From contig JAFKHH010000011.1 of NCBI GenBank assembly GCA_017306865.1, positions 248,001-312,000 of the forward strand: a stretch of DNA of 64,000 nt, written 5' to 3'. Positions within the stretch are counted from its first letter, which is position 1. Each line of letters opens with the position of its first letter. The notes beneath the pieces are model-generated. The model was not told the DNA's origin, searched no databases, and saw nothing but the letters and a program-made list of their open reading frames with translations. Below, in pieces: positions 18,555 to 28,700 of the stretch. Source of the stretch: Filimonas sp. GTDB lineage: Bacteria > Bacteroidota > Bacteroidia > Chitinophagales > Chitinophagaceae. A program made the position numbers and the translations under genes.

Positions 18555-18590
18555 AAAACCCTCCCAGTCTGGGAGGGTTTTTTATTTTAT
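18555..18590 (+). terminator. Intrinsic terminator after the OmpA gene
   Basis: AAAACCCTCCCAG (18555-18567) pairs with CTGGGAGGGTTTT (18569-18581), followed by a T-rich stretch TTTATTTTAT. The stem is strong and GC-rich. Confidence 0.9.
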
Positions 18591-18645
18591 TAGGCTTTTG
18601 TTAACTAGCCATAAAAAGGGTGTTCTTATATTGCGGGTAAAAACC

Positions 18646-18653
18646 TAACTTTG
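18646..18653 (+). promoter_or_regulatory. Candidate -7 element, near-leaderless start of bamD
   Basis: TAACTTTG is identical to the OmpA -7 box and ends only 8 bases before the bamD ATG. With normal spacing, transcription would start within about 2 bases of the start codon. A TTG at 18631-18633 is too close (12 bases) to serve as a standard -33 element. Confidence 0.4.
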
Positions 18654-18661
18654 CCCTCTTT

Positions 18662-19498
18662 ATGAAGAAACTTGTTTGTAGTACATTAGTATTAGCTTTA
18701 CTTTTCGCATCCTGTACCTCAAAATTTGGAAAGGTCTTAAAGAGTAAGGATAATGAGTATAAATACAAAATGGCAGAAAACTACTATGCTCAAAAAAAGT
18801 ATAGTTATGCCCAACAGCTCTTTGATGAATTGTTCCCTTATATAAAAGGAACACCCCGCTTTGAAGACATGTATTACAAAAATGCGTACAGCTTTTATTA
18901 TATGAAAGACTACCTGAACGCAGAGAACATGTTTAAATCATATACGGAGAATTTTCCAAATAGTCCACGTGCAGAAGAGTGCGAATACATGAGGGCGTTT
19001 TGTTTTTACAAACAATCCCCAAAAGTAGATCTTGACCAGGCTTCTACTACAAAGACTATGGGTTTTATGCAGGCATTTATCAATATGCACCCATCTTCAA
19101 CCCGTGTGAAAGATGCAACAGCAATTATTGATCAGTGTAGGGCTAAACTGGAAGAGAAAGAATTTAAAAGTGCCTATTTGTATTATAACCTGAGTTTTTA
19201 TAAAGCTGCAGCAGTTGCATTGAATGTATTGATGGATGACTATCCTGATTCCGATAGGTCTGATGAGTATAAACTGATCATCATCAAATCTTATTACAAA
19301 TACGCTGAAATGAGTATTGTGGAGAAGCAGGAAGAGCGTTTTGATAAAGTTGTAACAGAAGTAAGTGACTTTAACGAACGTTTCCCGCAGAGTAAATACA
19401 TCAAAGAAGCAGGGGAATACAAAACACTTTCAGTAAATAAAATCAAGAATTTAAAATCGCTACAAAATGAGCAAGCTAAGACGGCAGGTAAGCGCTAA
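18662..19498 (+). CDS. bamD: Outer membrane assembly lipoprotein BamD
   Basis: 278 residues. The signal ends in LFASC, giving a lipobox Cys at residue 18, so this is an outer-membrane lipoprotein facing the periplasm. Tetratricopeptide-like helices follow: AENYYAQKKYSYAQQLFDEL, then YKNAYSFYYMKDYLNAENMF, with FPNSPRAEECEYMRAFC as in YfiO/BamD. With BamA it folds barrel proteins into the outer membrane. Its last 32 bases overlap the rpoZ reading frame. Confidence 0.9.
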   Translation: MKKLVCSTLVLALLFASCTSKFGKVLKSKDNEYKYKMAENYYAQKKYSYAQQLFDELFPYIKGTPRFEDMYYKNAYSFYYMKDYLNAENMFKSYTENFPNSPRAEECEYMRAFCFYKQSPKVDLDQASTTKTMGFMQAFINMHPSSTRVKDATAIIDQCRAKLEEKEFKSAYLYYNLSFYKAAAVALNVLMDDYPDSDRSDEYKLIIIKSYYKYAEMSIVEKQEERFDKVVTEVSDFNERFPQSKYIKEAGEYKTLSVNKIKNLKSLQNEQAKTAGKR

Positions 19499-19808
19499 TA
19501 CAACCAATGTGGTTGAAACTAAAAGCCTTGTAGATATAAAAGCGCCTACAGGCAACTTATACGAGTCAATTGCGATCATTGCTAAGAGAGCAAACCAGAT
19601 CAATATTGCTCTTAAAGAAGAATTGCATAACAAACTGGACGAGTTTGCAAGCCATACTGATAGCCTTGAAGAGATTCATGAAAATAAAGAGCAAATAGAG
19701 ATCTCAAGAGCGTATGAGAAAATGCCAAATCCGGCTATTCTTGCTACGCAGGAGTTCATGGAGTCTAAGATATACTATCGCAAAAATGACGACGATCTGT
19801 TCAGATAA
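19467..19808 (+). CDS. rpoZ: DNA-directed RNA polymerase omega subunit
   Basis: 113 residues. The Bacteroidota-type omega core is present: NLYESIAIIAKRANQI, then a long loop, and an acidic C-terminus with NPAILATQEFMESKIYY. Omega binds beta' and helps RNA polymerase assembly. The ATG lies inside bamD, 32 bases before its stop, in another frame. No later Met would keep the fold, so the overlap seems real and implies translational coupling. Confidence 0.88.
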   Translation: MSKLRRQVSANTTNVVETKSLVDIKAPTGNLYESIAIIAKRANQINIALKEELHNKLDEFASHTDSLEEIHENKEQIEISRAYEKMPNPAILATQEFMESKIYYRKNDDDLFR

Positions 19809-19830
19809 TCTTTTTATCTAAAAAATAGCA

Positions 19831-19860
19831 AAAACGACAGTGTTACACTGTCGTTTTTTG
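19831..19860 (+). terminator. Intrinsic terminator after rpoZ
   Basis: AAAACGACAGTGT pairs with ACACTGTCGTTTT over a one-base centre (19831-19857), followed by TTG. It ends the bamD-rpoZ transcript 17 bases before coaBC. Confidence 0.85.
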
Positions 19861-19876
19861 TTATTTTGAATAAGGA

Positions 19877-21076
19877 ATGTTTATGCTGAAAGGAAAAAAA
19901 ATATTGCTTGGTATAACCGGTAGCATAGCTGCCTATAAAGCTATACTACTGGTAAGGTTGCTAGTAAAAGCAGGAGCTGAAGTAAAGTGTGTAATGACGC
20001 CTGCTGCAAAAGATTTTGTATCGCCACTGGTGTTATCTACTTTGTCCAAAAATAGTGTGCTTCATAGCATAGCCGATGAAGGTACCTGGGCTAATCATGT
20101 AATGATGGGGAGATGGGCGGATGTAATGCTAATTGCACCTTTGAGTTGCAATACATTGGCAAAAATGGCCAATGGCCAGTGTGATAACCTGTTGCTGGCT
20201 ATTTATCTATCGGCAACATGCCCTGTGGTTTTAGCGCCTGCAATGGATGAGGATATGTGGCATCACCCGGCTACTAAAAGTAACCTGGACAAAGTAATTA
20301 GCTATGGCAATAAGCTTATACCGGTAAACAATGGTGAACTAGCCAGCGGTCTGTATGGGGAAGGCAGAATGGCGGAGCCAGAAGAAATACTTCAATACTT
20401 GGTTGCAAATTTCTTCAGGGGAAATAGCTTACAAGGGAAGAAAGTGCTGATTACTGCCGGGCCAACTTACGAACATCTGGACCCTGTCCGTTTTATAGGC
20501 AATCACTCGTCAGGGAAAATGGGATATGCACTTGCCAATGCGTTCTTTTTAAGCGGGGCAGATGTGCATCTGGTAAGCGGACCAGTTTCGGTAACGCATT
20601 CTTTGACAGGCATCAGGCTAACCCAGGTACAATCAGCCGAGGAAATGTATAATGCCTGTATGCAAGACTTCTCTAACACAGATATAGCGGTATTAGCTGC
20701 GGCAGTAGCTGACTATAGACCAGGAGAGATAGCTGCACAGAAGATCAAAAAAACGGGTGATACGCTTGATTTGCATTTGGTAAAAACCAAAGATATCCTG
20801 AAGTCTTTAGGAGAAATAAAAAGAGATAACCAGTTGCTGGTAGGTTTTGCCCTGGAGACAAATGATGAAGAAAATAACGCACTGAAAAAGCTTGCTTCTA
20901 AAAAAGCTGATTATATCATTTTGAATTCATTACAGAATAAGCAGGCTGGTTTTGGCGTTGATACAAATGTGGTGACTATATATGGGAAAGATGGGAGTAA
21001 ACATTCTTTTGATGTGAAACCCAAAGATGATCTGGCTTTTGACATTGTAAACCTACTAAATACCAAACAGCAATGA
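19877..21076 (+). CDS. coaBC: Bifunctional phosphopantothenoylcysteine decarboxylase/phosphopantothenate-cysteine ligase
   Basis: 399 residues. It makes 4'-phosphopantetheine in coenzyme A synthesis. The N-terminal flavoprotein CoaC half begins KKILLGITGSIAAYKA and includes NHVMMGRWADVMLIAPLS and the lid LASGLYGEGRMAEP, where the E. coli catalytic Cys position appears to be Ser, a substitution I believe is common in CoaBC proteins. The CoaB half begins near 190 with VLITAGPTYEHLDPVR, GNHSSGKMG and AAAVADYRP. A second ATG at 19883 is an alternative start. The stop overlaps the next gene by 4 bases. Confidence 0.95.
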   Translation: MFMLKGKKILLGITGSIAAYKAILLVRLLVKAGAEVKCVMTPAAKDFVSPLVLSTLSKNSVLHSIADEGTWANHVMMGRWADVMLIAPLSCNTLAKMANGQCDNLLLAIYLSATCPVVLAPAMDEDMWHHPATKSNLDKVISYGNKLIPVNNGELASGLYGEGRMAEPEEILQYLVANFFRGNSLQGKKVLITAGPTYEHLDPVRFIGNHSSGKMGYALANAFFLSGADVHLVSGPVSVTHSLTGIRLTQVQSAEEMYNACMQDFSNTDIAVLAAAVADYRPGEIAAQKIKKTGDTLDLHLVKTKDILKSLGEIKRDNQLLVGFALETNDEENNALKKLASKKADYIILNSLQNKQAGFGVDTNVVTIYGKDGSKHSFDVKPKDDLAFDIVNLLNTKQQ

Positions 21077-21996
21077 CATATAAGTATTGCTATAGTATTC
21101 TTTTTTGTCTTTTTATTTCGCTGGCTGTAAACGCCCAGGAGCTGCAAGCTAAGGTGACTGTACAAGCGCAACGAGTTTACAACAATGTAGACAAAAAGAT
21201 ATTCAACACTCTACAGACGCAGCTAACCAACCTGCTGAATAACCGTAAATGGACAAACGATGTATATCAGCAGCAGGAGAAAATAGAGTGCAATTTCCTG
21301 ATTACAATTACGGATGCCCTGGACCAGAATACATTTAAGGCGAACCTGGTGGTACAGGCAGCAAGACCAGTATATAACACAGCGTATCAATCTGCATTAA
21401 TGAATTACCAGGACGGAGATTTTACATTTAAATACGTAGAGTATCAGCCTGTGGAATTTAACGAAAACCGTGTACAGGGATCTGATCCGGCAGTGGCAAA
21501 TCTTACCGCTACATTTGCCTATTATGTATATATGATCCTGGGATTTGATTATGATTCTTTCTCTGCCAAATCAGGCCAAACATATTTTCAAAAGGCGCAA
21601 AATATTGTTACCAACGCTCCTGACTCTAGGAACATTAGTGGCTGGCATTCATTTGATGGTACAAGAAACCGGTATTGGCTTGCAGAAAATCTGAATAATG
21701 TAAAATATAACATTATCCATGATGTGATTTATTCATACTACAGATTAGGGATGGATAAAATGTATGAGAACGAAAGTGATGCACGTAAAAATATTCTTGA
21801 TGCGCTAACCAAATTGCAGGCATTTAACCAGGAGAATTTAAATACAATGATCGTCCAGTTTTTTATGCAATCAAAATCGCAAGAGCTGATCAGTATTTTT
21901 AAGAAAGCACCTCAACCTGAAAGATACAGGGCGATTGAATTGTTGTCTCAACTGGATATTGCGAATATTAATAAATACAAGCAGGAGCTAAAATGA
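21073..21996 (+). CDS. porD: PorD-like protein (DUF4835 family)
   Basis: 307 residues with a signal peptide ending LAVNAQ. The family signature is well kept: ELQAKVTVQAQRVYNNVDK, a YQSALMNYQDGDF segment, then YYVYMILGFDYDSFS and DSRNISGWHSFDGTRNRYW. DUF4835 proteins are annotated as PorD in the type IX secretion literature and often follow coaBC, as here. The biochemical role is unsettled; periplasmic location follows from the signal peptide. ATGA overlap with coaBC on one side and with the DUF4296 gene on the other shows a tightly coupled operon. Confidence 0.88.
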   Translation: MTYKYCYSILFCLFISLAVNAQELQAKVTVQAQRVYNNVDKKIFNTLQTQLTNLLNNRKWTNDVYQQQEKIECNFLITITDALDQNTFKANLVVQAARPVYNTAYQSALMNYQDGDFTFKYVEYQPVEFNENRVQGSDPAVANLTATFAYYVYMILGFDYDSFSAKSGQTYFQKAQNIVTNAPDSRNISGWHSFDGTRNRYWLAENLNNVKYNIIHDVIYSYYRLGMDKMYENESDARKNILDALTKLQAFNQENLNTMIVQFFMQSKSQELISIFKKAPQPERYRAIELLSQLDIANINKYKQELK

Positions 21997-22373
21997 TGCG
22001 TAACGGAATAAAAATTCTTTGTATTGCAGGAGTAGTGTTGGCCTGTGCTTGTAAAAGTAATAGTGGATTGCCCAAGGATGTGCTTCCACTTGATTCAATG
22101 AAGGTGATTATGTGGGATATGATGCAGGCCGATGAGTTGGCGTCTCAAAGCACATTAAAAGATACCGCGCATAAACTGGCTTATCATGCAATCGGTCTGT
22201 ATAAAGAGGCGTTGGCTTCACATCATGTAACAAAAGAACAGTTTTATAAAAGCTATAATTATTATTTAGGCCGCCCGGATCTGAATAAAATTCTGACGGA
22301 TTCATTAGTAAATTTTTCAACAAGAAAAGTGAATCCCACGCTTAAGCCAGAAATTGTCAAACCTGTTAGATAA
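21993..22373 (+). CDS. DUF4296-family small lipoprotein
   Basis: 126 residues. The signal region VVLACAC gives a lipobox Cys near residue 19 or 21. The body, LPKDVLPLDSMKVIMWDMMQ then ADELAS with YKSYNYYLGRPDLNKILTDS, fits the DUF4296 helical domain common in Bacteroidota. No function is established. It overlaps the porD-like gene by 4 bases and is the last gene of the coaBC operon. Confidence 0.75.
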   Translation: MMRNGIKILCIAGVVLACACKSNSGLPKDVLPLDSMKVIMWDMMQADELASQSTLKDTAHKLAYHAIGLYKEALASHHVTKEQFYKSYNYYLGRPDLNKILTDSLVNFSTRKVNPTLKPEIVKPVR

Positions 22374-22376
22374 CAT

Positions 22377-22390
22377 TTTAAAACGATTGC
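22377..22390 (+). promoter_or_regulatory. Shared leader motif upstream of the CoA-transferase A gene
   Basis: TTTAAAACGATTGC lies 4 bases before the start codon at 22395. The same 14-mer occurs at 23113-23126, 1 base before the start of the B subunit gene. No Shine-Dalgarno-like sequence is present at either start. Confidence 0.4.
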
Positions 22391-22394
22391 GACT

Positions 22395-23093
22395 ATGAAT
22401 AAAGTATTTATGAATGCTGCTCAAGCAATTCATGATATAAATAATGGCGCTACCATTATGCTGGGAGGCTTTGGTCTGAACGGTATTCCTGAAAACAGCA
22501 TTCTTGCCTTAAAAGAAAAAGGAGTAAAAGAACTGACCTGTATTTCCAACAATGCAGGTGTTGACGGTTTTGGTTTAGGAGTACTGCTAAACACCAGGCA
22601 GGTTAAAAAAATGATGAGTAGTTATGTAGGTGAGAATGCAGAATTTGAACGACAATTGTTATCTGGAGAATTGGAAGTAGAGCTAATACCACAGGGAACA
22701 CTTGCTACACGCATACAAATGGCGGGTATGGGAATTCCTGCTTTTTTCACACCTGCTGGTGTAGGAACAGAAATTGCAGCAGGCAAAGAAGAACGGACGT
22801 TTGATGGAAAAAGATATTTAATGGAACATGCGTTACATGCAGATTTTGCTATCGTAAAAGCATGGAAAGGAGATAAGATGGGAAATCTTGTTTTTAGAAA
22901 AGCAACAAGGAATTTTTCAACCTCTATGGCGAAGGCTGGCAATATAACAATTGCGGAAGTTGAAGAATTGGTAGAGCCTGGACAAATTGATCCTGATGAT
23001 GTACACGTTGCTGGAATCTATGTAAGCAGAATATTCCAGGGTAATAATTATGAGAAACGAATAGAGAAAAGGACTGTGCAATTGCATCAATAA
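22395..23093 (+). CDS. scoA: 3-oxoacid CoA-transferase subunit A
   Basis: 232 residues. The family I CoA-transferase alpha signature GGFGLNGIPENSILAL lies near 23-38, and GAGVGTEIAAGKEERTFDGK-like sequence (here PAGVGTEIAAGKEE) follows. With subunit B it moves CoA from succinyl-CoA to acetoacetate or a related 3-oxoacid, feeding ketone bodies or branched-chain/aromatic breakdown products into acetyl-CoA. The B subunit begins 34 bases downstream, so the two are co-expressed. Confidence 0.93.
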   Translation: MNKVFMNAAQAIHDINNGATIMLGGFGLNGIPENSILALKEKGVKELTCISNNAGVDGFGLGVLLNTRQVKKMMSSYVGENAEFERQLLSGELEVELIPQGTLATRIQMAGMGIPAFFTPAGVGTEIAAGKEERTFDGKRYLMEHALHADFAIVKAWKGDKMGNLVFRKATRNFSTSMAKAGNITIAEVEELVEPGQIDPDDVHVAGIYVSRIFQGNNYEKRIEKRTVQLHQ

Positions 23094-23112
23094 TAAGTAT
23101 CATCACTTTTAA

Positions 23113-23126
23113 TTTAAAACGATTGC
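23113..23126 (+). promoter_or_regulatory. Shared leader motif upstream of the CoA-transferase B gene
   Basis: Exact second copy of TTTAAAACGATTGC, ending 1 base before the ATG at 23128. A looser form, TTTAAAAACGATTCACATTT, precedes the minus-strand DinB gene that starts at 60734. It may be a translation-enhancing leader or coincidence in AT-rich sequence. Confidence 0.4.
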
Positions 23127-23127
23127 T

Positions 23128-23787
23128 ATGGCGTTAGATAAATTCGGAATTGCAAAGCGTATTGCGCAGGAATTGCGTGATGGTATGTACGTAAATCTTG
23201 GTATTGGTATTCCTACTTTGGTTGCTAACTATATTCCACAAGGGATATCTGTTATTTTTCAAAGTGAGAATGGTATTTTGGGAACAGGTCCCTATCCTTC
23301 AGACGATGCTGTAGACCCGGATTTGATCAATGCAGGTAAGGAGACCGTAACCGTATTACCCGGTGCATCTTTCTTTGATAGTGCAGAGAGCTTTGGTATG
23401 ATACGCGCCGGCAAAATTGACTTGACGGTACTGGGCGCGATGGAAGTAAGTGATGCTGGAGACATAGCAAACTGGAAAATACCTGGTAAAATGGTGAAAG
23501 GAATGGGAGGCGCAATGGACCTTGTAGCAAGTGCGAGGAACATTATTGTTGCAATGCAGCATACAAATCCGAAAGGCGAAAGCAAGTTGCTACCGAAGTG
23601 TACACTTCCCTTAACTGGTGTGAGTTGTGTAAAGAAAATAGTTACAGAGCTGGCTGTGCTGGAAATAACGCCTGATGGCTTTTTGTTGCAGGAGCGGGCA
23701 CCTGGTGTGTCTGTGGAAGAGATCAGGAGTAAAACGTTGGGCCGGTTGGTTATTGCTGATGAAGTAAAAGAAATGAGAATAGATTAA
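23128..23787 (+). CDS. scoB: 3-oxoacid CoA-transferase subunit B
   Basis: 219 residues. The catalytic glutamate is E47 in the [14 protein letters not shown] motif, which forms the glutamyl-CoA thioester in family I enzymes. [15 protein letters not shown] precedes it and [14 protein letters not shown] follows. It completes the heterodimer with the upstream subunit. The M32 peptidase gene begins 13 bases further on and may be in the same transcript. Confidence 0.94.
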   Translation: MALDKFGIAKRIAQELRDGMYVNLGIGIPTLVANYIPQGISVIFQSENGILGTGPYPSDDAVDPDLINAGKETVTVLPGASFFDSAESFGMIRAGKIDLTVLGAMEVSDAGDIANWKIPGKMVKGMGGAMDLVASARNIIVAMQHTNPKGESKLLPKCTLPLTGVSCVKKIVTELAVLEITPDGFLLQERAPGVSVEEIRSKTLGRLVIADEVKEMRID

Positions 23788-23800
23788 TAAAAAAGTTGTT

Positions 23801-25294
23801 ATGGTAAAGATGCTATCCGGTGCAGAATTGTATGAGCAGTATAAACTATTAATGCAAAGAATAGCAGATGTTCGCTATGCCTCGGCAGTATTACAATGGG
23901 ACCAGGAAACGTATATGCCAGTGAAAGGTGCTGAAGGGCGTGCCAGGCAGCTAGCAACGTTGACTGAAATGGCGCATAATCTATATACGGATGGCGCATT
24001 GGAAAACATTCTGACCGAGATAATAGATAAGACGGATATAGATGATGTAAGCCTGGCAAATGTACAGTTGACATTAGATGAGCTGAACAGGCAAAAAAAA
24101 CTGAATAGCACTTTTGTAAGAACGCTTTCTGAAACGGTATCAAAAGCATTCAACGCATGGATAGATGCGAGAAAGAAAAATGACTTTACACTTTTCCAGG
24201 CATCACTTGCAGAATTGGTAACGCTGAAAATAACAGAGGCTGATCTGTATGGGTATGATGCGCACCCGTATGATGCATTGTTATACGAATTTGAAAAATC
24301 AATGACGGTTCAAAAACTGGATACCTTATTTGATGTAATGACTGAACCGCTAAAAGAGATTATTGCTGCTTGCACAAATAAAAATACAGATGATTCCTTC
24401 TTGCATCAGTATTATCCAAAAGATAAACAGTGGGAGTGGGGTATGTTTCTCGTGAAAGAGCTGGGTTTTGATTTAGCGGCAGGAAGACAAGATATATCAG
24501 AGCATCCTTTTACTACTAATTTTAATGCACAGGACGTACGTATAACAACTCGTATAGATGAGCGTGATTTTGCAAATATGACATGGAGTTGTATTCACGA
24601 AACAGGCCATGCATTATACGAGCAAGGGTTGCCGCCTGATGCGTATGGCTTGCCAGCAGGTGAATTTGCTTCATTGAGTATTCATGAATCTCAGAGCAGG
24701 TTGTGGGAAAACTGCGTAGGGCGCAGTAAAATATTTTGGCAACATTATCTTCCGGTATTAAAAAAATACTTTCCATCACAATTGGAACAGGTAGATATTC
24801 CAACATTTTATCAAGGTATTAATCGTGTACAGCCATCATTTATCAGAACAGAAGCTGATGAGCTGACATATCATTTTCATGTAAAAATTCGTTATGAAAT
24901 AGAGAAGGCATTAATTTCAAAAAGCCTCTCTGTCAAGGATTTGCCTGTAGCATGGAATGATCTCTATAAAAAACATCTCGGTGTTATAGTACCGGATGAC
25001 AATAAAGGGTGCCTTCAGGATGTGCATTGGAGCCATGGCAGCTTTGGGTATTTTCCTACATACAGTCTTGGCAGTTTTTACGCTGCGCAATTTTGGGCGC
25101 AGGCCAAAACGGATATACCTGGGTTAGAAGCTCAGATTACTGGTGGAGATACCAAACAATTGTTACTATGGCTGCGTGAAAAGATACACAGGCATGGCAA
25201 ACTATATGACAGTGAGGCACTTTGCAAAAGCGTGACGGGGAAAGGCCTTGATACAACTTTGTTTATTAATTATGCTAAAGAAAAGTATCTCTAA
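23801..25294 (+). CDS. M32-family metallocarboxypeptidase (Taq type)
   Basis: 497 residues, the usual length. The zinc motif HETGH lies near 266-270 in WSCIHETGHALYEQGL, followed by the third ligand Glu in SIHESQSRLWEN. Other family segments are QWDQETYMP near 29 and DVHWSHGSFGYFPTYSLGSF near 406. It removes C-terminal residues from peptides in the cytosol (no signal peptide). It is probably the third gene of the scoAB transcript. ATG at 23801 is chosen; an internal Met at codon 4 is possible. Confidence 0.94.
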   Translation: MVKMLSGAELYEQYKLLMQRIADVRYASAVLQWDQETYMPVKGAEGRARQLATLTEMAHNLYTDGALENILTEIIDKTDIDDVSLANVQLTLDELNRQKKLNSTFVRTLSETVSKAFNAWIDARKKNDFTLFQASLAELVTLKITEADLYGYDAHPYDALLYEFEKSMTVQKLDTLFDVMTEPLKEIIAACTNKNTDDSFLHQYYPKDKQWEWGMFLVKELGFDLAAGRQDISEHPFTTNFNAQDVRITTRIDERDFANMTWSCIHETGHALYEQGLPPDAYGLPAGEFASLSIHESQSRLWENCVGRSKIFWQHYLPVLKKYFPSQLEQVDIPTFYQGINRVQPSFIRTEADELTYHFHVKIRYEIEKALISKSLSVKDLPVAWNDLYKKHLGVIVPDDNKGCLQDVHWSHGSFGYFPTYSLGSFYAAQFWAQAKTDIPGLEAQITGGDTKQLLLWLREKIHRHGKLYDSEALCKSVTGKGLDTTLFINYAKEKYL

Positions 25295-25743
25295 ACTGAT
25301 CGTAAAAGCTACGGCAGAGCAGAAATATTACGATTAATAACTATGTTTTTTTAGTTTTTTTAATGATATTTGTTTTCTGTGGGTATGATCTAGAATGCAT
25401 GAAAGCTTGTGAGAATGACCAAAATCCTTTGAAACCTTTCTTGCTCTATACGTGTGTGATGGGATCCAGCATCCTTCTTGAACCTGGCATTTCCGGCACT
25501 TTGTTGCTCCATTCTTAAATGGCTAAATCAAACGGCTGCATCTAATTCTGAAAGGGTAATTGTGAAGAATCACTTGAGCATAAGTGCTTTTACATGATCT
25601 TAATGACTTCACTTTTTACCATTTTTGTTTTATTGCTATATCGTTTATAAGATTGGGCAACGCTGTAAAGAAATAATAGGTCTTTATGAGTGTGAAAAAC
25701 CTGTAATCCAAATAAAAAGACAAATCGTTTTTACGAACAACCC
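25295..25743. other. 449-base intergenic region
   Basis: A weak inverted repeat, ATCGTAA (25299-25305) with TTACGAT (25328-25334), followed by two T runs, may end the M32 transcript. After that nothing is recognised: no long palindrome, no tRNA, no reading frame of note. It is one of the few long gaps without an arm-repeat palindrome and probably carries the promoter and regulation of the giant T9SS gene. Confidence 0.45.
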
Positions 25744-28700
25744 ATGAGCATTAAGCAAACCAAAGCTATACTGGTAGTAATCAGTGTATTACTAACTAAT
25801 TTGCTATTGGCGCAACAGCCGGTGGCGCAGTTTACCATCAACGGCCCAACTTCTGGGTGTCCGGGTATGCAAGTATCATTTACTGATCAATCCCTCAATG
25901 CTACAAGCATTATCTGGGATTTAGGTAACGGTACAAATTCTGTAATTAGCAGCCCACAAACCAGCTATAACACATCAGGAACATTTACTGTTATGTTAAT
26001 AGCAAAAAACGCTAATGGTACAGATACGCTAAGAAAGACAATCACAATATTTAACGGGCCTAAAGCTGCGTTTGGTGTACCTGCTGGTACAATTACTACA
26101 GGATGTATTCCTCTTGCAATAAATTTTAAAGATTCGTCTATTGCCGGAAGTAGTGCAATAACCAATTGGAGTTGGGATTTAGGAGATAATAGCGGTACTG
26201 GTCTTACTAAAGATGTAAGTTATAGTTATACAGCTCCCGGATTTTATGCGGTATCATTGAAAGTGAAAGATGCTAATGGTTGCGCAGACTCGATTTTAAA
26301 AACACAATATATCAAAGCCACAGGTGATGTAAAAGCTGACTTCGATGCGTTTGTACCTATATATTGTAAATCACCTGTAACAGTATCTTTTAGTAATAAT
26401 TCTACCTCCAGCTCAAATCTTACTTATTCCTGGGATTTTAATGATGGAAGTTCTGCCGATGTGAGTAAAGATCCGCAACATCTATATGCGTTCCCTACGC
26501 CGAAAACATTTAATGTAAAGCTTACCGCGAAAGATGCAAATGGTTGCTCCAGCTCAATTACAAAGCCGGTTTCTTTAAGTATAAAAACCACTGATTTTAT
26601 TACGAATCTACCTACAACGGGGGGATGCCTTGGGGACTCGGTTAAGTTTACTTCAAATTCTAACCAGGTGCCTACCGCGTCTTCATGGACTTTTGGTGAA
26701 GCATCAAGTGGCGCTAATAACACAGCTACAGGGGCTACAGCAGCGCATTTATACGGGACTGCAAGCTCGTTTAATGTAATGCTTGTTAATAGTTATGCAG
26801 GAGGTTGTATTGATACGGTTCAAAAAACGATCGTAGTAAACACATTGCCTACTCCAAACTTTGCAGCACCAACCGCGGAGCTATCCAAATGCCAAAGCCC
26901 ATTGGTAACGAACTTTACGAATACATCTACCAATGCAGCTACGTATAAATGGGATTTTGGCGAGCCGGCCAGCGGAGCAAATAATACCTCCACGCTTGCA
27001 GCGCCATCACATACTTACAATACACTTGGCACTTTTACGGTTACACTAACAGCTACATCTGCAGTAGGCTGTACAAAAGCACTTACACGTGCCAGTTACA
27101 TTAAAGTAACAGCGCCTGTAGTAAGTGCGGTGACAGCCCCGGCAGGCATTACAGGTATATGTGTGGATAGTACTATTAAATTCACTGCTACGGCAAGTGC
27201 TGTGGATGGTATTGTATCTTACGTATGGAATTTTGGAGATGGTACTTCCCCGGTTACGGTTAATAGCACTACAACTACTAATACGATAGCTTATGCATTT
27301 CATACAGCAGCACCTACTGGTACTTATCCAATAAACGTGTCAATCATTACTGGTGGAGGATGTACTTCGGCGCAAAAAACATTGACCTTTAAAGTAGGAG
27401 CTAACTTTACGCCTCCAACAATAACAGCACCAAATCCTTCTGCATGTTATGGAGCGCCCGTTAGTTTTACCAGAACAGCTCCTGTAGGAGGAACTTCACC
27501 ATATACATACATCTGGAACTTTGGCGACGGCTCCATTTCGAATAATGCGGCTATCCCCGTCTCTTTTTCTTATAAAAAAAGGCCACCTTCCGGAACATAC
27601 AGTGCATTCCTGAATACAACCAGCAATAATGGTTGTACAATGACATCTAATAGTGTTCTTATTTCCTTGAATGGTCCATTAGCAGGATTTTCTTATGCTC
27701 CTGTAGACTGTAATACAAACAGAAATGCTATTGCATTTACAGACACTTCTTTTTATCCGGGAGGGTTCGGTGCTGGGGCTGGTACCGCATCCAACAACTG
27801 GACATTTGGAGATGGAAATACTGCGAGCTCAAACCTTACACCATCTAATGTGTACCCAAATGTAATAGCCAGCTATAGTGTGAAGTTGAAAGTAACAGAA
27901 AATGCACCTGGGACTTGTGCAGATAGTCTGACTAAGACTATATATGTGGTTCCGCAGGTGCCAGCCACATTATCAGTAGATTTCGAAACACTTTGTGCAA
28001 AAACAAAAATAAACTTTAAAGCTACACCGGTATTAAACGGCACAATTAGTACCTATACCTGGGAGGTCAGTAAAGATAACTTTGCAACAGTAGAACCATT
28101 TGCATCAAACACTGCACAAACATTTGTACCTACTTTTAATAACCCGGGCGTTTACAAAGTACGCGTGACGATTAAAGATGTCAATAATTGTATTTCCATT
28201 ATAGTTTATCCAAATCCAATAACTGTTTATGGATTGAAGGCTAATTTCGGAGCAGACTTACTAACGGGGTGTACGCCTTTAAATTCAAAGTTTACAGATT
28301 CTACGCAAATACTGGCAGGAAATTCAAATGTTCTTACACAATGGGACTGGTATTTCGGAGACACGGCACAAGCTGTATCTTATACTGCACCTCACGGCGT
28401 TACTTTCCCACATAGATATGATAGTGCAGGAACATTCAATGTAAAGCTGGTTGTAACTGATGACAAAGGTTGCAAAGACAGCCTGACGCGTACAGCGTAT
28501 ATAAAAACAGGCTTCGGTAAAGCTATATTCTCAACACCTGATTCCCTTACATGTTTGGGGAAAAATATACGGCTTATAGATGCATCATTAGGTACCATTC
28601 AATCCTGGACATGGAAACTGCACGATAGTACAATTGCAACAGTGCAGTCCCCGATACCTAAAGTTTATAATATTGATACCTCTCGTGTAGATACGATAAA

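Noticed and set aside
25295-25743. Long gap checked for tRNA or structured RNA
   Set aside because: No cloverleaf, T-arm or conserved riboswitch core was seen; only a weak inverted repeat at 25299-25334.
27046-27303. Antisense frame rich in Cys/Tyr inside the giant PKD gene
   Set aside because: It is the reverse strand of a Thr/Ala-rich repeat region, and similar shadows occur across the whole gene.
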